Assembly: GCA_024529925.1 (NCBI GenBank)
Contig: JAFEUB010001114.1
Coordinates: forward strand, 1-64,000
Direction of reading: 5' to 3'
Length of the DNA stretch: 64,000 nt
Source of the DNA: Ophthalmolycus amberensis
Lineage: Eukaryota; Chordata; Actinopteri; Perciformes; Zoarcidae
The position numbers and the translations under genes were made by a program. The notes below the pieces were generated by a model, which was not told where the DNA came from, searched no databases, and saw only the letters and a list, made by a program, of their open reading frames with translations. The first letter of the stretch is position 1. Every line of letters begins with the position of its first letter. Positions 14,201 to 23,637 of the stretch are shown piece after piece.

Positions 14201-17200
14201 TGGCCTTCAAATGCAAACCTCCATACTCCTATAACAGTGCTTCTCATATACCGTCCTCCGAAACCAAACCCATCTTTTCTACCTGAGATAAGTGATCTGC
14301 TTACCTCACTCTGCACTATGTCAACTAACATTGTCATTGTTGGTGATTTAAATATCCATGTCGACAACCCCTCCTGTCAAATTGCAGCAGATTTTCTGAG
14401 TATGCTTGAGTGTCTTGGCCTGCAGCAGCATGTTGAGGTTCCCACTCACACCAAGGGACACACTCTGGATCTGGTTATCACTGACTCTGCTTCCATCAGT
14501 AACCTACAGGTTTATGATCTCGGTGTGTCCGACCACAAGGTGGTCTCAATGGCCTTGACTTTTGTGGTGCCTACTATTAGACCTAAACGTCAAATGTCTT
14601 TCCGGAACTGGAAAAACATTGACTAAGCCACAATGACAACGGATCTCCAGCTCATCACCTGCCCAGCCTCTGCATCAATGGATGAATTAGTGGAACACTA
14701 TAATACATCCCTGAGCAGTGTTTTTGATCTCCATGCCCCTGTCAAGTCACGTGAGGTAATTTTCTCACGCTCCGCTCCATGGTTCACACATGAGCTGCGG
14801 AAAATAAAAACAGCTGGGCGTGTTCTGGAACGACGCTGCAGACACTCTGGGCTCACTGTCCACAAACAGGCTTTCCGTGAGCATCAAAGGGCCTACTCCA
14901 AATCCCTTAAAGATGCTCGCTCACAGTACTATTCCAGCTTAATCAATAAAAACCCTGGCAACTCTAAACAGCTTTTTTCAACCATAAACCATCTCCTGAA
15001 ACCACAACCATCCTCTTCAACTGAGGCTACAGAGGCGCAATGCAACAGCTTCATTGACTCTTTCAGATCCAAGGTAAACAACATTCGCTCTCTGATGTCC
15101 AGCTCTCCATCTTTGCTTCCCTCTGATACCAACACCTTATCTGCGAGTGTGCTGTCTCCTCTACATCTTGCTGAGGTTCAGGAGAGCCATGTTGAGGAAA
15201 TCCTCAGAAAAATGAAACCCTGTACCTGTACCCTGGACCCCATTCCTACTGCTCTGCTCAAATCACATATCCCCACTCTCAGTCCTTTGATCACCAAAGT
15301 TGTTAACCTTTCCCTTCAGTCTGGCTGTGTCCCACCTGCACTCAAGGTTGCTGTCATCCGTCCCCTTCTCAAGAAGCCCACCCTGGACCCGGAGGTTCTA
15401 GCCAACTACAGGCCTATCTCCAACCTCGCCTTCCTGTCCAAAGTGTTAGAGAAGGTAGTTGCTTCTCAACTTCAGGACCACCTCAAACACAACAACTTGT
15501 TTGAAAAATTTCAGTCAGGATTTCGTTCAGCCCACAGCACTGAAACAGCTTTGCTCAGAGTGACGAATGACCTGCTGATGACAGCCGATGCAGGATCACC
15601 CTCACTCCTCATCCTCCTGGACCTGACTGCTGCATTTGACACAGTGGATCACACTATCCTCCTACAGCGCCTCCATACCACCATTGGACTATCAGACTCT
15701 GCACTCAAGTGGTTTCAGTCCTACCTTTCAGGCAGAACTGAATATGTGTCACTGGGAAGTTACAAGTCCAGACTGCTCCCTGTCTCCTGTGGTGTTCCGC
15801 AAGGGTCGGTCCTCGGCCCCATCCTCTTCATTATTTACATGCTCCCCCTCGGTCATGTCATCAGCAGACATAGGATGTCTTTCCACTGTTATGCTGATGA
15901 TACACAGCTCTACATCAAAACTGCCCCAAGCCCCTCTGCAGCCATGTCATGTCTCACCTCCTGTCTTGGGGAGATAAAGGCGTGGATGAGCAACAACTTT
16001 CTCCAGTTAAACAGTAGCAAAACCGAAGCCCTCCTTGTTGGCACTCCACACCAGGTTCAGTCATCCTCCATAACTCATCTCACCTTCGACGGTCAGGTCA
16101 TCCCCCTCGCCTCCACAGTCACTAATCTGGGAGTTAGGTTTGACTCACACCTGTCCTTTAATGACCATATAAAACACCTGTGCAAAACCTCGTTTTATCA
16201 TCTCAAAAACATCTCCAAACTCCGCCCCACTTTAACCCTGTCAGATGCAGAGAAGCTCGTCCACGCCTTTATATCCTCAAGACTGGACTACTGCAACGCA
16301 CTATTCACTGGGATCACTGCCAAAAACATCCAGAAGCTGCAATACATTCAAAACAGCGCTGCCAGGATCCTGATGAGAGTCCGGAAGTATGAGCACATAA
16401 CACCCATTCTGCACTCCCTACACTGGCTCCCTGTCTCATTCTGGATTGACTACAAAGTCCTACTACTCACACATAAATGCATCAATGGACATGCACCTCC
16501 CTACCTACAAGACCTCATCACTCCCCAAATCTCCACCCGCACCCTCAGATCATCAAACAGCTCGCTCCTCCGGGTCCCCAGCACCAAGCTCCGCACCATG
16601 GGCGACCGGGCCTTTGGCTCGGCAGCTCCACGCCTATGGAACAGTCTCCCTGACCACCTAAGGGCAACACAGACACTGGTCTCTTTTAAGACTGGCCTAA
16701 AAACCTTTTTATTCAGGAAAGCCTTTCTGACCTAAGTCACTGTCAGTTATTTCTTTTGTGTTTCTGTTCATTCACTGGTTTTTATTTTTTTATTTCTATT
16801 TTATTATAGTTTTTTTTATGTTTTAACTATGCTTTTACTATGTTTTACTATGTACTGGCTCTGTGGCACTCTGAGATTTTTGTTAAAAAAATGAAAAGTG
16901 CGTTACAAATAAAATACATTATTATTATTATTAAAGCCGCTTTGCACAAATGTCACATGGAAACACCTCCTCTTTCTCCCTGCAAAGATCTGGAGGAAAT
17001 GTGCTCCAGTCGTTTTGTAGCACCGCATACAGCCCGTTAGAACTTTGACTTTGTATTGCAGCAAATGTTTTGTAGTATATTTAGACAAGGTAAGCAAAAA
17101 AACAGGTGTATGAAAAGTACCTCAATCACTTTGAGTTACAAAGTGAAACGTTTCAGTTGTATCTGCTATGTTACTTAACTGTGCTGACCTGTTAAACACA

Positions 17201-20200
17201 ATTTGGATAATACAAATGTACTATCATCACTTTACATGAGAGACATTAGTTTCTGCCCCAACTGTTTCTGCCTCATTTGAACAAACAGGTTTTTGTCAAA
17301 TGGTTCTAAATACTACTGTAGCTCAGCAGTTTACAGGCTGTTGCCATAGAGAAGACACCAGCCAGAAGAGCTATGTTAGAGATTCAGTACCTATTTAAAA
17401 TCAGTAGTACACATTACATCATGGTTACGACGGGACTCATTCGTCACCAAAGTAATTCAATTTCAAGTAGTTTAAAAGTTGCTTTTTGTCAAGCAGTAAA
17501 TAAAAATAAATCCTTAAATAACGTTAAACATTATCTGCCGGTGACTAGGCAGATTATGGAAATATCAATAGAAACATTTAACAAATTCGAGTACCTATTC
17601 CATTGTTTCTGTGAGTCAGGATGAAATAGATACGGAAGCGTTTGCAGTGACTGCAAATCAAGGCTTTTAAAGGTTGGTAGAGTAAGGACACAGAAATAAT
17701 CATATAAAATTGGTTAGAAAAAATATAAAGATCAGAAAAACATCAATATTCACTATTTGAGAGGCACAGACGTTTAGGCATTTAGCTTGAAACTACATTG
17801 ATCTTCCAGGTCTGAACCTGTAGTAACCAAAGCAAGTCAATACCATCTACTTAATTGAACTTAAATTGGCCTATCGTATTGATTTCCTCTACAAGGTGAA
17901 GAATAATCTTTTACAAGTACAACTGGGTTGTAAGTGCAAAGATAGCTGCCTACGAGGGCAGTTTGCACCAGATGTTAGTGACCTTAAACACACAAGCGAT
18001 TGTTGACCCCACACTCCTTTCAACACCCTCTGCCAATTACAATTCCATGTGATTACTTTGTCCAAATTTCTCAATAATAATTTTTTTAATGGAATTTAAA
18101 TATGCAGTATTTTAATGACAATAAATGGAGTCAAACAAAAAGAGCCATAGACTACAGCTGTTCAGAAGTATGAAGACACTGGCCCATTACAAAGGAAAAC
18201 TGCTAAGTTCAAGGAAACACCATGTACTGTTAGGCAATTGTGCTTTTGGCGAGTAAATAAATGAAAAGGCAGTGTCTGACGCGAATGTACAACCTTCACT
18301 TCTACCTCATTCAATGAGTTCATTGAGTCAGAGGAGAGACTACGAGGTAGCCCGTTACTGTGATAACAGTGTGGCACTGCAATAATCGCTGTGGTTGGCT
18401 ATAGAAATAGGCCTCTAGTTTAATTGCACTAAATTAAAGCCACCCAATGCAGTTTTCCAGTAAGTTCCACAATGAAAAATGTAAGAAGCTATCCAAAAAC
18501 CCTTCTAAAGCAGAAAACATAGCAACTACATGGACAGATGCTAGAGAAATCTACACATTCTTCCCTGTATGATTTTGTACAGACAGGTTTTTGCACAGGC
18601 CCAAAAGCTAAATATGTGAAAGAAATAGTCTTTAAATGTGGTACATTTATTTCAGAGCAAACTAACTATTCATAAATTGGTCGAGACAGGTGTGTTGCGA
18701 CATAGCTACAACATTCTAAGACAACGTCGAGGAATCCCATATTTCAGATGCTCAATGCTACGCAGCAGCGTAAGCCACTCATTTATAACAGTGATGACAA
18801 TCGGAAGGTCTAGAGTTCGTGGAGAGACCTTTCACAGATGATAACATTGACATGATTGATGGAAAGGAGGAACTTACTGACTGATAACAGCATTCAGATA
18901 TTAAATCAAGATTAGGCCGGACTTCACTGAAGAAACAATTCTGTCGATTATAGCTTGAGTTGTTTCTTTAGTGGTTTTCAGGGACAATGCCCTCTGATGA
19001 ACAGAAAAGGAGCCGGTTTGTCAAGGCTTATTTTCAGCTTCTTTTTTTTGTTTACCTCAACAGATGCTATAACGCACACAAAAACATGGATCACTCATAA
19101 AACTCTGTTCATAGACTTCCTTAAGGAGATGTCTTTTCTGTTGTCCTTTTGTGTTACCTTTTCACTGGAGAAACAAGACTAAGATGGGTACAGAGTGAGG
19201 ATTACAGGATGAGAAGGAGAGCATGACCCTAGACCAGCAGGGATAAATAATCCCAGGGGTTGGGGGTGACTGAAATATCTTTCAAATATCTCTCAAATAG
19301 GCTTTGGACACTGCTCCCTAGGCCCTCATCCTGCTGTAATGAAAAAAGATCAGCCCTAGAGCTACACAACACACGTACAAGTGCAATACAAGGACGACTG
19401 TGAATGACTTTAGCTGATGAAAACAAAATCCCCATTTGATTTACAGAGAATCCTTAAATCAAAAGTAGATTACTAGAAGGCAATTACAATTGTTTCCCTA
19501 ATGCTGATAAATTGCTAAAAACTGAAATTGGTTCCCTTGTGGACATACTGTAATCTTTTCAATAACAATGGGATCTCTTGAAATCGTTTTTCTTGTCAGT
19601 TCTTAGAACCGTGCCGATACAAACTGGAGGGATGCTCAGGCGATGCACCTGTGCCCGTCGTAAAGAGCTTTTACATGGATTGTAGAGTAAGATGTATTTC
19701 CTGATCTGCCATTTTCATAATTCTGTCTCTGTGGGCAAAATAATTACCGGTACACTAAATGTAAGAACTATTGTTTGCTGTATATGGGTGTATTAAAATA
19801 AATTGCTTATATATTTGTTCTCCATCTGAGCTGGTGTGCAGAAGGCCAGAAAAAGACTTGGATTTAACAGTACTTAGATGATAAATGAGTGGCATCACTT
19901 ACTAAAGTCCAAATAAACAGTAATTCATTGACTCCAGCATCATGTATCCGTTTGCAGATTTGTTAATGTGGACAAATGTGGTACAGGCAGGATTCTGTTT
20001 TTAAATCTTCGCTGCTCGTCATGACGGCAGTACCCTGAATTCAAAACCAATACCAAAACAGGTTTGGTTTGCTGGTAACCATTTATAATGCATTGTGTGG
20101 TTACCTTGCAGCTTGAAAGTTTACGACCAAGTCATCCAATAAACGGTTGGTTCTTAAATCTTGTTCAGTTGCTTGCTGAAAGAAAGAGGCGAGGTATGAA

Positions 20201-22259
20201 GGATCCTGTCGCCTTTATCAAATTAATACAATTAATTACAGACGATAACATGAAATTGTGAAAGATGATGGCCTGTAATTGTGTCATCTATATTGAGGTA
20301 ATGACCCTGATGATTATGCAAATTGCTTTGGGGGCACGATTACACATTCAAGTCAAGTTTATACTTACTGTATTGCAAACTGGACACTGCAATTTATAGC
20401 AAAGAAATTTTCTGATGCACAAGGAGCAAACTGTAAAATGAAATGCAAACAAAATGCATATTACACATCATTTTGTTAGCCAACAGGTAGAGTTTTTCAG
20501 TGCTAATTTGGTCTGAACAATACACATAAAAAAGTTCTCTGTCGTGCACAACTGTATTCAATCCACATTTCAGGAGTCTGATGGTGCACTCATATACCGG
20601 TACATCACAAAGCTAAATTCTGGAGCAAATAAGAATGACACGTCTTTGGACACAAATAAATGCAGACAAAGATGGATTCACCCAAAATAAACCTGCTTCA
20701 ACTTAAGCAGGGAACTCACTCTTTGTCAAGACAACAGCAGAATGCAGGGGACAGAAAGTCATGATGACTACTGAATGATTCTTTTGCTCATCATCAAAAT
20801 GATACCAAAGATTACATACACTATATTTGTAGAAGTAGCTAACACACACACACACACACACACACGGCAAAAACATCCCATTCATTTGAAAAGACACCAA
20901 TTCTCATTTAAATGTTCACCTCTTACTGCTTTGAAATTACTTTCAGAAGTACCTTTTTTTCCAAAAGGAATTTTATTTCTTGTAAATGATTTGCTTCTAA
21001 TTCAGATAATAATCACGAGAGCTATCTTAGAAGCTGCTCTACTTGTTACTTACAGTTGTGAGAGCATTTAGTCATCATTGAAATATTTAGAAAGTCGAAG
21101 CAAATGGGACATCGAAGCAGGGCATCAACATTCTGCAGATGAGAAAAAGACCACAGTGAACACTAATACAACAGCTCAACTGTTAGTTATTTACCAGTAA
21201 CCAAAAATGATACAAAAAACTGTCAATAATGCATTTTACATCTATAGGAAACATAGACAGTTTAAAACACAGACCCACAATGATTAGTCTGCTGGTGAAA
21301 CTAAGCTAGAGTTACATTTTTAAATCAAAGATTGTATTTACATATTCAAAAGAACATTTGATTTATCGTAACGTGTAAGTGTAATGTTACAAATCATAGT
21401 CGGTGATTTCCCCTTAAGAAGTTTGGGCTTGAAGTTGGCGAGGAGTTTCAAACGCATTCATGCAGAAGGGAACTTTATCTGGAAGCCTTCTACACCCGAG
21501 AGCTAACTTAGTGCACAGGTCATATGTTCTCTGGACAGTCACTTCACAAGCATCAACGGTTTATGATATAATTAACTGCCAACCCACGTCCTTCCCCATG
21601 TCGTCATATGTCTAACGTTATGTGGTGTGTCTCACTGTCATACTACATAGTGTACAGCCGAAATAAGTCAACGTCAACTGATGTGACCCCGTGCTAAGTA
21701 TGTTTTTGTTTTGGCATGATGACGTCAATGCATTTTGTGTTTCGTTTTAGCGGTAACGTAAGTTAACCGTTCAATAACGTTAACGTTATTGAACGGTTAT
21801 ATTGAGATATTCTGAGATATTCTGTATGGACAGGCTTCCATGTTAACAGTAGTTTTATGGTCAAGATTCATGTTAACTGTAACGTTGGCTACTTACTTCA
21901 TTAGTATAACGTTAACGTCAGTTAGCGTTAAATCAGAAATGAGTTTGTTGCATTGTACGTCAGCTATAAGGGTAGCTAATGTCACGTTAGCATATGTTTA
22001 GTAAGTACTACAACTGTATATCAGATAACTAGATGATTAAGTTATATGTATTCAACTAAATGTCTTCATAATTGTAACGTCAGTTGGCATCCTATAGATT
22101 TAACGTCTTGTGACGTTAACGTTAGCTGTGGGGGTTTTCATTTAACGTTAGCTAAGAGTTAATAGCTGCCATGTTAGCAAAACGTTTTACAATAAATATA
22201 CAACTTACTTTCAGACATGCAAAGCCAGGTGGTAAATCCGCTTCAATCTGTAGCGCCAT
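2229..22259 (-). CDS. rad18: RAD18 E3 ubiquitin-protein ligase, 12 coding exons, last short exon not found
   Basis: RAD18 pairs with the E2 enzyme RAD6 (UBE2A/B) in the nucleus and monoubiquitinates PCNA at stalled forks, starting translesion synthesis. Exons (complement): 22209-22259, 21054-21132, 20369-20430, 20105-20175, 12480-12931, 11489-11588, 10652-10839, 10224-10294, 9151-9211, 4335-4466, 3916-4030, 2229-2273; 1427 nt, every junction phase-consistent. Domains by residue: C3HC4 RING with C25, C28, C40, H42, C45, C48, C59, C62; variable linker 88-238; UBZ4 finger (CPVC...HLDTC) near 240-265; SAP domain near 281-320 (VYNLLSMQELKRRL); RAD6-binding helix near 335-400 (VMVFAKNQSEKEIDE); Ser-rich tail SPTYSDVSIS. 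The start ATG opens MALQIEADLPPGFA, in register with the family N-terminus. Human RAD18 is 495 residues, so only a short end is missing. Intron 4 carries an antisense L2 LINE. The same-strand neighbour is SRGAP3, as in human. Identity is certain; exact exon 5 and 8 donors are inferred from phase. Confidence 0.95.
2585..2715. repeat. Degenerate teleost interspersed repeat
   Basis: The GGTCTTGGTCTC...GACTCATCTCGGTCC pattern resembles a common fish repeat rich in GGTCTCG units. The copy is decayed and the boundaries are approximate. It lies between RAD18 exons 12 and 11. Confidence 0.4.
3916..4030 (-). CDS. rad18: RAD18 coding exon 11
   Basis: Acceptor ACGTTGCAG, donor GTGAGC. It reads ESKSYSVTKVEDRESDAEPS and then RRIELSSSPTYSDVSIS: acidic and Ser-rich, in the position of the human polymerase-eta-binding and phosphorylation region. 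Confidence 0.85.
4335..4466 (-). CDS. rad18: RAD18 coding exon 10
   Basis: Acceptor TTCCTGCAG, donor GTACTG. It begins RKKHNGDFSHLIAQVRYRL (RKKHKSEFQLLVDQARK in human) and continues into a charged tail. 132 nt, phase 1 to phase 1. Confidence 0.9.
7258..7420 (-). repeat. Teleost interspersed repeat of the 'TTTATT...AGCACTTTCAAA' type
   Basis: GGTTTATTCGTACAGCACCT followed by TTTCAAACACA and AGAGCACTGCATAGGACAT matches the pattern of a widespread fish repeat tail (TTTATTTATATAGCAC..AAGTGCTTTACA). It is diverged, with approximate limits; the family name is not certain. Confidence 0.5.
7771..8266. mobile_element. Putative MITE with short terminal inverted repeats
   Basis: GGGTTGGTAATCTT at 7772-7785 has a perfect inverted match at 8252-8265, about 480 bp apart. 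The interior contains CGCGCAATAAGTGCACGGGC-like sequence that I recall from other teleost introns. No target-site duplication is obvious and there is no coding capacity. Confidence 0.5.
9151..9211 (-). CDS. rad18: RAD18 coding exon 9 (RAD6-binding helix)
   Basis: Acceptor TTCAAAG, donor GTAAGT. It reads VMVFAKNQSEKEIDEVHSNY, close to the conserved VMVFTKDQTEKEIDEIHSKY of vertebrate RAD18. Confidence 0.93.
9771..10010. repeat. Tandem duplication, two copies of a ~115-121 bp unit
   Basis: The block beginning TATTCCCAAGAACTCCAA at 9771 recurs from 9886. The copies share the long stretch from CTTCCATCTAGACGATCGTG to AAAGACAACGTATT with few differences. The second copy has a small insertion containing TTAATTACCGGTA. 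It lies in RAD18 intron 8. Confidence 0.9.
10224..10294 (-). CDS. rad18: RAD18 coding exon 8
   Basis: Acceptor GTCAACAG. The donor is taken as GTGTGT because it gives phase 0 and joins directly to VMVF of exon 9. It reads EDIAKELEANEKIRNELQ, the start of the helical RAD6-binding region. The donor is non-consensus, so its exact position is the least certain part. Confidence 0.85.
10652..10839 (-). CDS. rad18: RAD18 coding exon 7 (SAP domain)
   Basis: Acceptor CGTTGCAG, donor GTGAGG. It contains VYNLLSMQELKRRLKECHL and QLIKRHQEFVHAYNAQCD, near-identical to the RAD18 DNA-binding SAP domain. Confidence 0.95.
11489..11588 (-). CDS. rad18: RAD18 coding exon 6 (UBZ4 zinc finger)
   Basis: Acceptor GTTGCAG, donor GTAAAA. 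It reads ECPVCSVSVPQQFINKHLD then TCL: a CCHC finger of the UBZ4 type (C-x2-C-x11-H-x3-C) that binds ubiquitin and directs RAD18 to damaged chromatin. Confidence 0.94.
12480..12931 (-). CDS. rad18: RAD18 coding exon 5 (linker between RING and UBZ4)
   Basis: Acceptor TTTTCTAG. The donor was chosen as GTTACC because only that gives phase 1 and joins to VECPVC of exon 6; a GTAATA site 6 nt downstream breaks the frame. The 452-nt exon encodes a low-complexity linker with a VLSHFFQ motif, Ser-Pro pairs and three SUMO-type sites (VKEE, VKRE, IKGE). The linker is known to diverge among vertebrates, so the call rests on position, phase and flanking exons. Confidence 0.88.
13783..14626 (+). pseudogene. 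L2 LINE endonuclease domain, broken by one frameshift and one stop
   Basis: This is the N-terminal apurinic-like endonuclease part of the LINE polyprotein, which nicks target DNA. Visible motifs: LLNTQSLTNK, then FMCLTETWH (catalytic Glu) in the first frame; then IYRPPKPN, IVIVGDLNIHVD and GVSDHKVV (Ser-Asp-His end motif) in a second frame. The frame changes near 14221-14236, where one extra base (or two lost) is the simplest explanation. The second frame runs in register with the downstream RT frame but meets TAA at 14624. The true start codon is not evident. Confidence 0.85.
14633..16735 (+). pseudogene. L2 LINE reverse transcriptase segment (700-residue open frame)
   Basis: Long open frame continuing the endonuclease frame after the premature stop. 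RT motifs in order: NYRPISNLAFLSKVLEK; FQSGFRSAHSTETALL; LLDLTAAFDTVDH (first catalytic Asp); CGVPQGSVLGP; FHCYADDTQLY (catalytic Asp pair); LQLNSSKTE; then the CR1/L2-type C-terminus ending GLKTFLFRKAF. RT has no internal stops, so the copy is relatively young. It replicates by target-primed reverse transcription in the nucleus; this copy could not make a full protein. Confidence 0.93.
20105..20175 (-). CDS. rad18: RAD18 coding exon 4
   Basis: Acceptor CTTTCAG, donor GTAACC. It reads QATEQDLRTNRLLDDLVVNF, matching the conserved post-RING stretch (TEPDLKNNRILDELV in human). It ends in phase 2. Confidence 0.92.
20369..20430 (-). CDS. rad18: RAD18 coding exon 3 (second half of RING)
   Basis: Acceptor TTTTACAG, donor GTAAGT. 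Joined in phase to exon 2 it reads FCSLCIRKFLCYKLQCPVCN, supplying C45, C48, C59 and C62 of the RING. Confidence 0.93.
20842..20865. repeat. (CA)n microsatellite
   Basis: Twelve CA units in RAD18 intron 2, between exons 3 and 2. Confidence 0.97.
21054..21132 (-). CDS. rad18: RAD18 coding exon 2 (first half of RING)
   Basis: Acceptor TCTGCAG, donor GTAAGT. It reads NVDALLRCPICFDFLN and then TKCSHN: the first two cysteines, then C40 and H42 of the C3HC4 RING. It ends in phase 1. Confidence 0.93.
21605..22190. repeat. Cluster of AACGTTA/ACGTTAGC motifs in RAD18 intron 1
   Basis: About ten AACGTT, TAACGT or ACGTTAGC words occur within 600 bp (for example near 21613, 21773-21785, 21909, 21983, 22101-22130 and 22143). 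This CpG-containing word is uncommon elsewhere in the window. The cluster includes the 36-bp palindrome described separately. Function unknown. Confidence 0.7.
21764..21799. repeat. Perfect 36-bp palindrome
   Basis: The left half TAACCGTTCAATAACGTT is followed directly by its exact reverse complement AACGTTATTGAACGGTTA. It could extrude a cruciform or be a dimer-protein site, and lies in RAD18 intron 1 about 460 bp from exon 1. Confidence 0.95.
22209..22259 (-). CDS. rad18: RAD18 coding exon 1
   Basis: Seventeen codons, MALQIEADLPPGFACLK, ending at a GTAAGT donor in phase 0. The PPG(F/L)A segment matches the start of vertebrate RAD18 just before the RING. No other in-frame ATG is nearby upstream. 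Confidence 0.9.
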
Positions 22260-22512
22260 GTCTGGTAAACAAAAGAGCAGCTATTAGAGAAAATCACAAA
22301 ACTTTTGTTTCAGTGATTTCAGTGAACTCAAAGTCCCGCTCATGCGGATACAGGACGCGACCTACGTCATTTGACGACTTCCGCTGAGTTAGAGGTCCAG
22401 ATTCATAAACAAAGAAATATAAGTTCTAGATCCGGTTCGATGGATGCACAACCACAAATAAGATGAATTGTTCAGATTCAGTCTTTCTGTAGCTTTTATA
22501 TGTCTAAAGAAT
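22260..22512 (-). promoter_or_regulatory. rad18: RAD18 upstream region / probable core promoter
   Basis: Immediately upstream of the RAD18 start codon. Reading toward the gene there is GCGGAAGT (ETS-type core, 22377-22384) next to TGACGTA (CRE-like, 22363-22369) and a second GTCAAATGACGTA arrangement; there is no TATA box. The region is bounded by the transposon at 22513, leaving only about 250 bp of host sequence before it. The transcription start is not defined by sequence alone. Confidence 0.5.
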
Positions 22513-22580
22513 AGAGTGGTCTCGCTGACGTCACGATCTCCTTAGATACGAGGTCTGTCCGCCATGTTGGAGTACATACA
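22513..22580 (+). repeat. Left terminal inverted repeat
   Basis: Imperfect match to the reverse complement of 24476-24531, with a gap of about a dozen bases. It contains a consensus CRE, TGACGTCA, at 22526-22533 and GCCATGTTGGAGTACAT. Confidence 0.82.
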
Positions 22581-22588
22581 GATCCTAC

Positions 22589-22921
22589 ATGGCGGCGAGT
22601 AAACAAGGAAGTGCGGCGAAAATACCATACTTTGAATCACTGGATAGTGCATCAAAGGTTCGCTACCTGGCCAAATTGAAGGTTATTGGTAATTTGGATC
22701 CCTATACGATGAGTGCAGATCGTTTCAGTGCCGATCCTACTTATCTTCCATCGGTAAACTACGCCAACATCTACACGTATCTCGTGAACACCCCCAGTCC
22801 TTACACAAAAGACGAGTTGGAGTGCTACAAAGGGCTCGACGCTTATAATCAGTTTGTCAGTGGATGGGTCCGAGACGTCAAAGCAACGGTCGTCGAGAAT
22901 TCTCATCTCGTCATTGGAAGG
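22589..22921 (+). pseudogene. YqaJ-type transposon protein, first exon (111 residues)
   Basis: Starts with ATG inside ACATGGCGGCGAG and reads MAASKQGSAAK, then YLAKLKVIG, LDPYTM, YLVNTPSPYTKDELECYKGL and FVSGWVRDVKA, ending at a GTAAAT donor in phase 0. I recognise this N-terminal region from eukaryotic transposon proteins that continue with a SWIM zinc finger and a YqaJ (lambda exonuclease-like) nuclease. Those middle exons are absent; the following 260 bp is microsatellite and junk. Function in transposition is not established. The start is supported by its position just inside the terminal repeat. Confidence 0.7.
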
Positions 22922-22949
22922 GTAAATATATACAGATCTGGTCAGATAT

Positions 22950-22976
22950 TTAGCAATATTCAATGTTTACTCAGTG
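22950..22976. repeat. 27-bp direct repeat, copy 1
   Basis: TTAGCAATATTCAATGTTTA followed by CTCAGTG, identical to 23638-23664. It lies just after the first-exon donor of the YqaJ-type gene. Confidence 0.95.
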
Positions 22977-23069
22977 CAAACAGACACGTGTGTTTGTGTA
23001 CATTGTACATGCATGTCATTGTGTGCGTGTGTGTAGGAATTAACTTTAAACTAACCCCTAACTTCATCC

Positions 23070-23078
23070 CCCCCCCCC

Positions 23079-23127
<49 letters not shown>

Positions 23128-23182
23128 TATATAATTAATATATATAATATATTATATATATATATAATATATAATTATTATA
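23070..23182. repeat. C-tract and (AT)n low-complexity block
   Basis: Ten C, then CACACACA and about 90 bp of AT/TAATTA repeats. It occupies the point where the middle of the YqaJ-type gene should be, suggesting a deletion junction. Confidence 0.9.
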
Positions 23183-23185
23183 CAC

Positions 23186-23620
23186 GAAATAATCAATGCC
23201 GAGTTTGCGGACTTTGTGCTATGGACAGAGAAGGACCTCCACATTGAGCGTATTGAAGAAGACCAATCAATGTGGGACATAATGGTGGCATTGTCCAAAG
23301 ATTTCTTCAATAAGGCTGTCCTGCCAGAACTTGTCGGGAAATTTTATTCTCGAGAGAATGTCCAGACGCCAGCACTGTGTGCCATCCAGGTACCATGCGG
23401 AGAGAACTCGGTGAGTGCAGATGATGACCACTCGCCAACATACTGTTATTGTGGGGAGTCTGAGGACTATGATGACATGATAATGTGTGAAGATGAAAAT
23501 TGCAAAGTAGTCTGGTATCACTTGGTCTGTCTGAAAATCAAACGTGTTCGGAAAGGCAAGTGGCTCTGCCCTGACTGTAGAAAACAATCTAAAAAGAAGC
23601 CTCGTAAAACTAACAAGTGA
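23186..23620 (+). pseudogene. YqaJ-type transposon protein, 3' part with ING-like PHD finger
   Basis: Open frame from the deletion junction to TGA, 144 codons plus stop. The first part (FADFVLWTEKDLHIERI, LLPEL-like VLPELVGKF) is the C-terminal edge of a YqaJ nuclease domain. It is followed by a complete C4HC3 PHD finger: CYC, MIMC, ENC, WYHLVC, WLCPDC, then a basic tail KQSKKKPRKTNK. The Tyr before the first Cys, the Met before the third Cys and the Trp before YH occupy the aromatic-cage positions of ING-family PHD fingers that bind H3K4me3. No acceptor or start codon is left. A poly(A) signal AATAAA follows at 23711-23716. Confidence 0.78.
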
Positions 23621-23637
23621 TATATGTAGTAGCTGTG

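Larger units (their letters stand above)
13350..16935 (+). mobile_element. L2/CR1-clade non-LTR retrotransposon, nearly full length, inactive
   Basis: Endonuclease and reverse-transcriptase frames are followed by a 3' UTR and an ATT microsatellite tail (about 16918-16932), typical of L2-type LINEs. The tail GAAAAGTGCGTTACAAATAA is the usual end of fish L2 copies. It lies antisense to RAD18 in intron 4. The 5' limit is a guess from the change in sequence character. No separate ORF1 was recognised. One frameshift near 14230 and one in-frame stop at 14624-14626 break the protein. No target-site duplication was identified. Confidence 0.88.
12932..20104. other. rad18: RAD18 intron 4
   Basis: The largest RAD18 intron (7.2 kb). 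It holds the L2-type LINE at about 13350-16935. The remaining 16.9-20.1 kb is AT-rich and has no feature I can name. Confidence 0.75.

Noticed and set aside
23070..23182. AT/TAATTA block considered as a replication origin or regulatory hairpin
   Set aside because: Best explained as simple-sequence filler at a transposon deletion junction.
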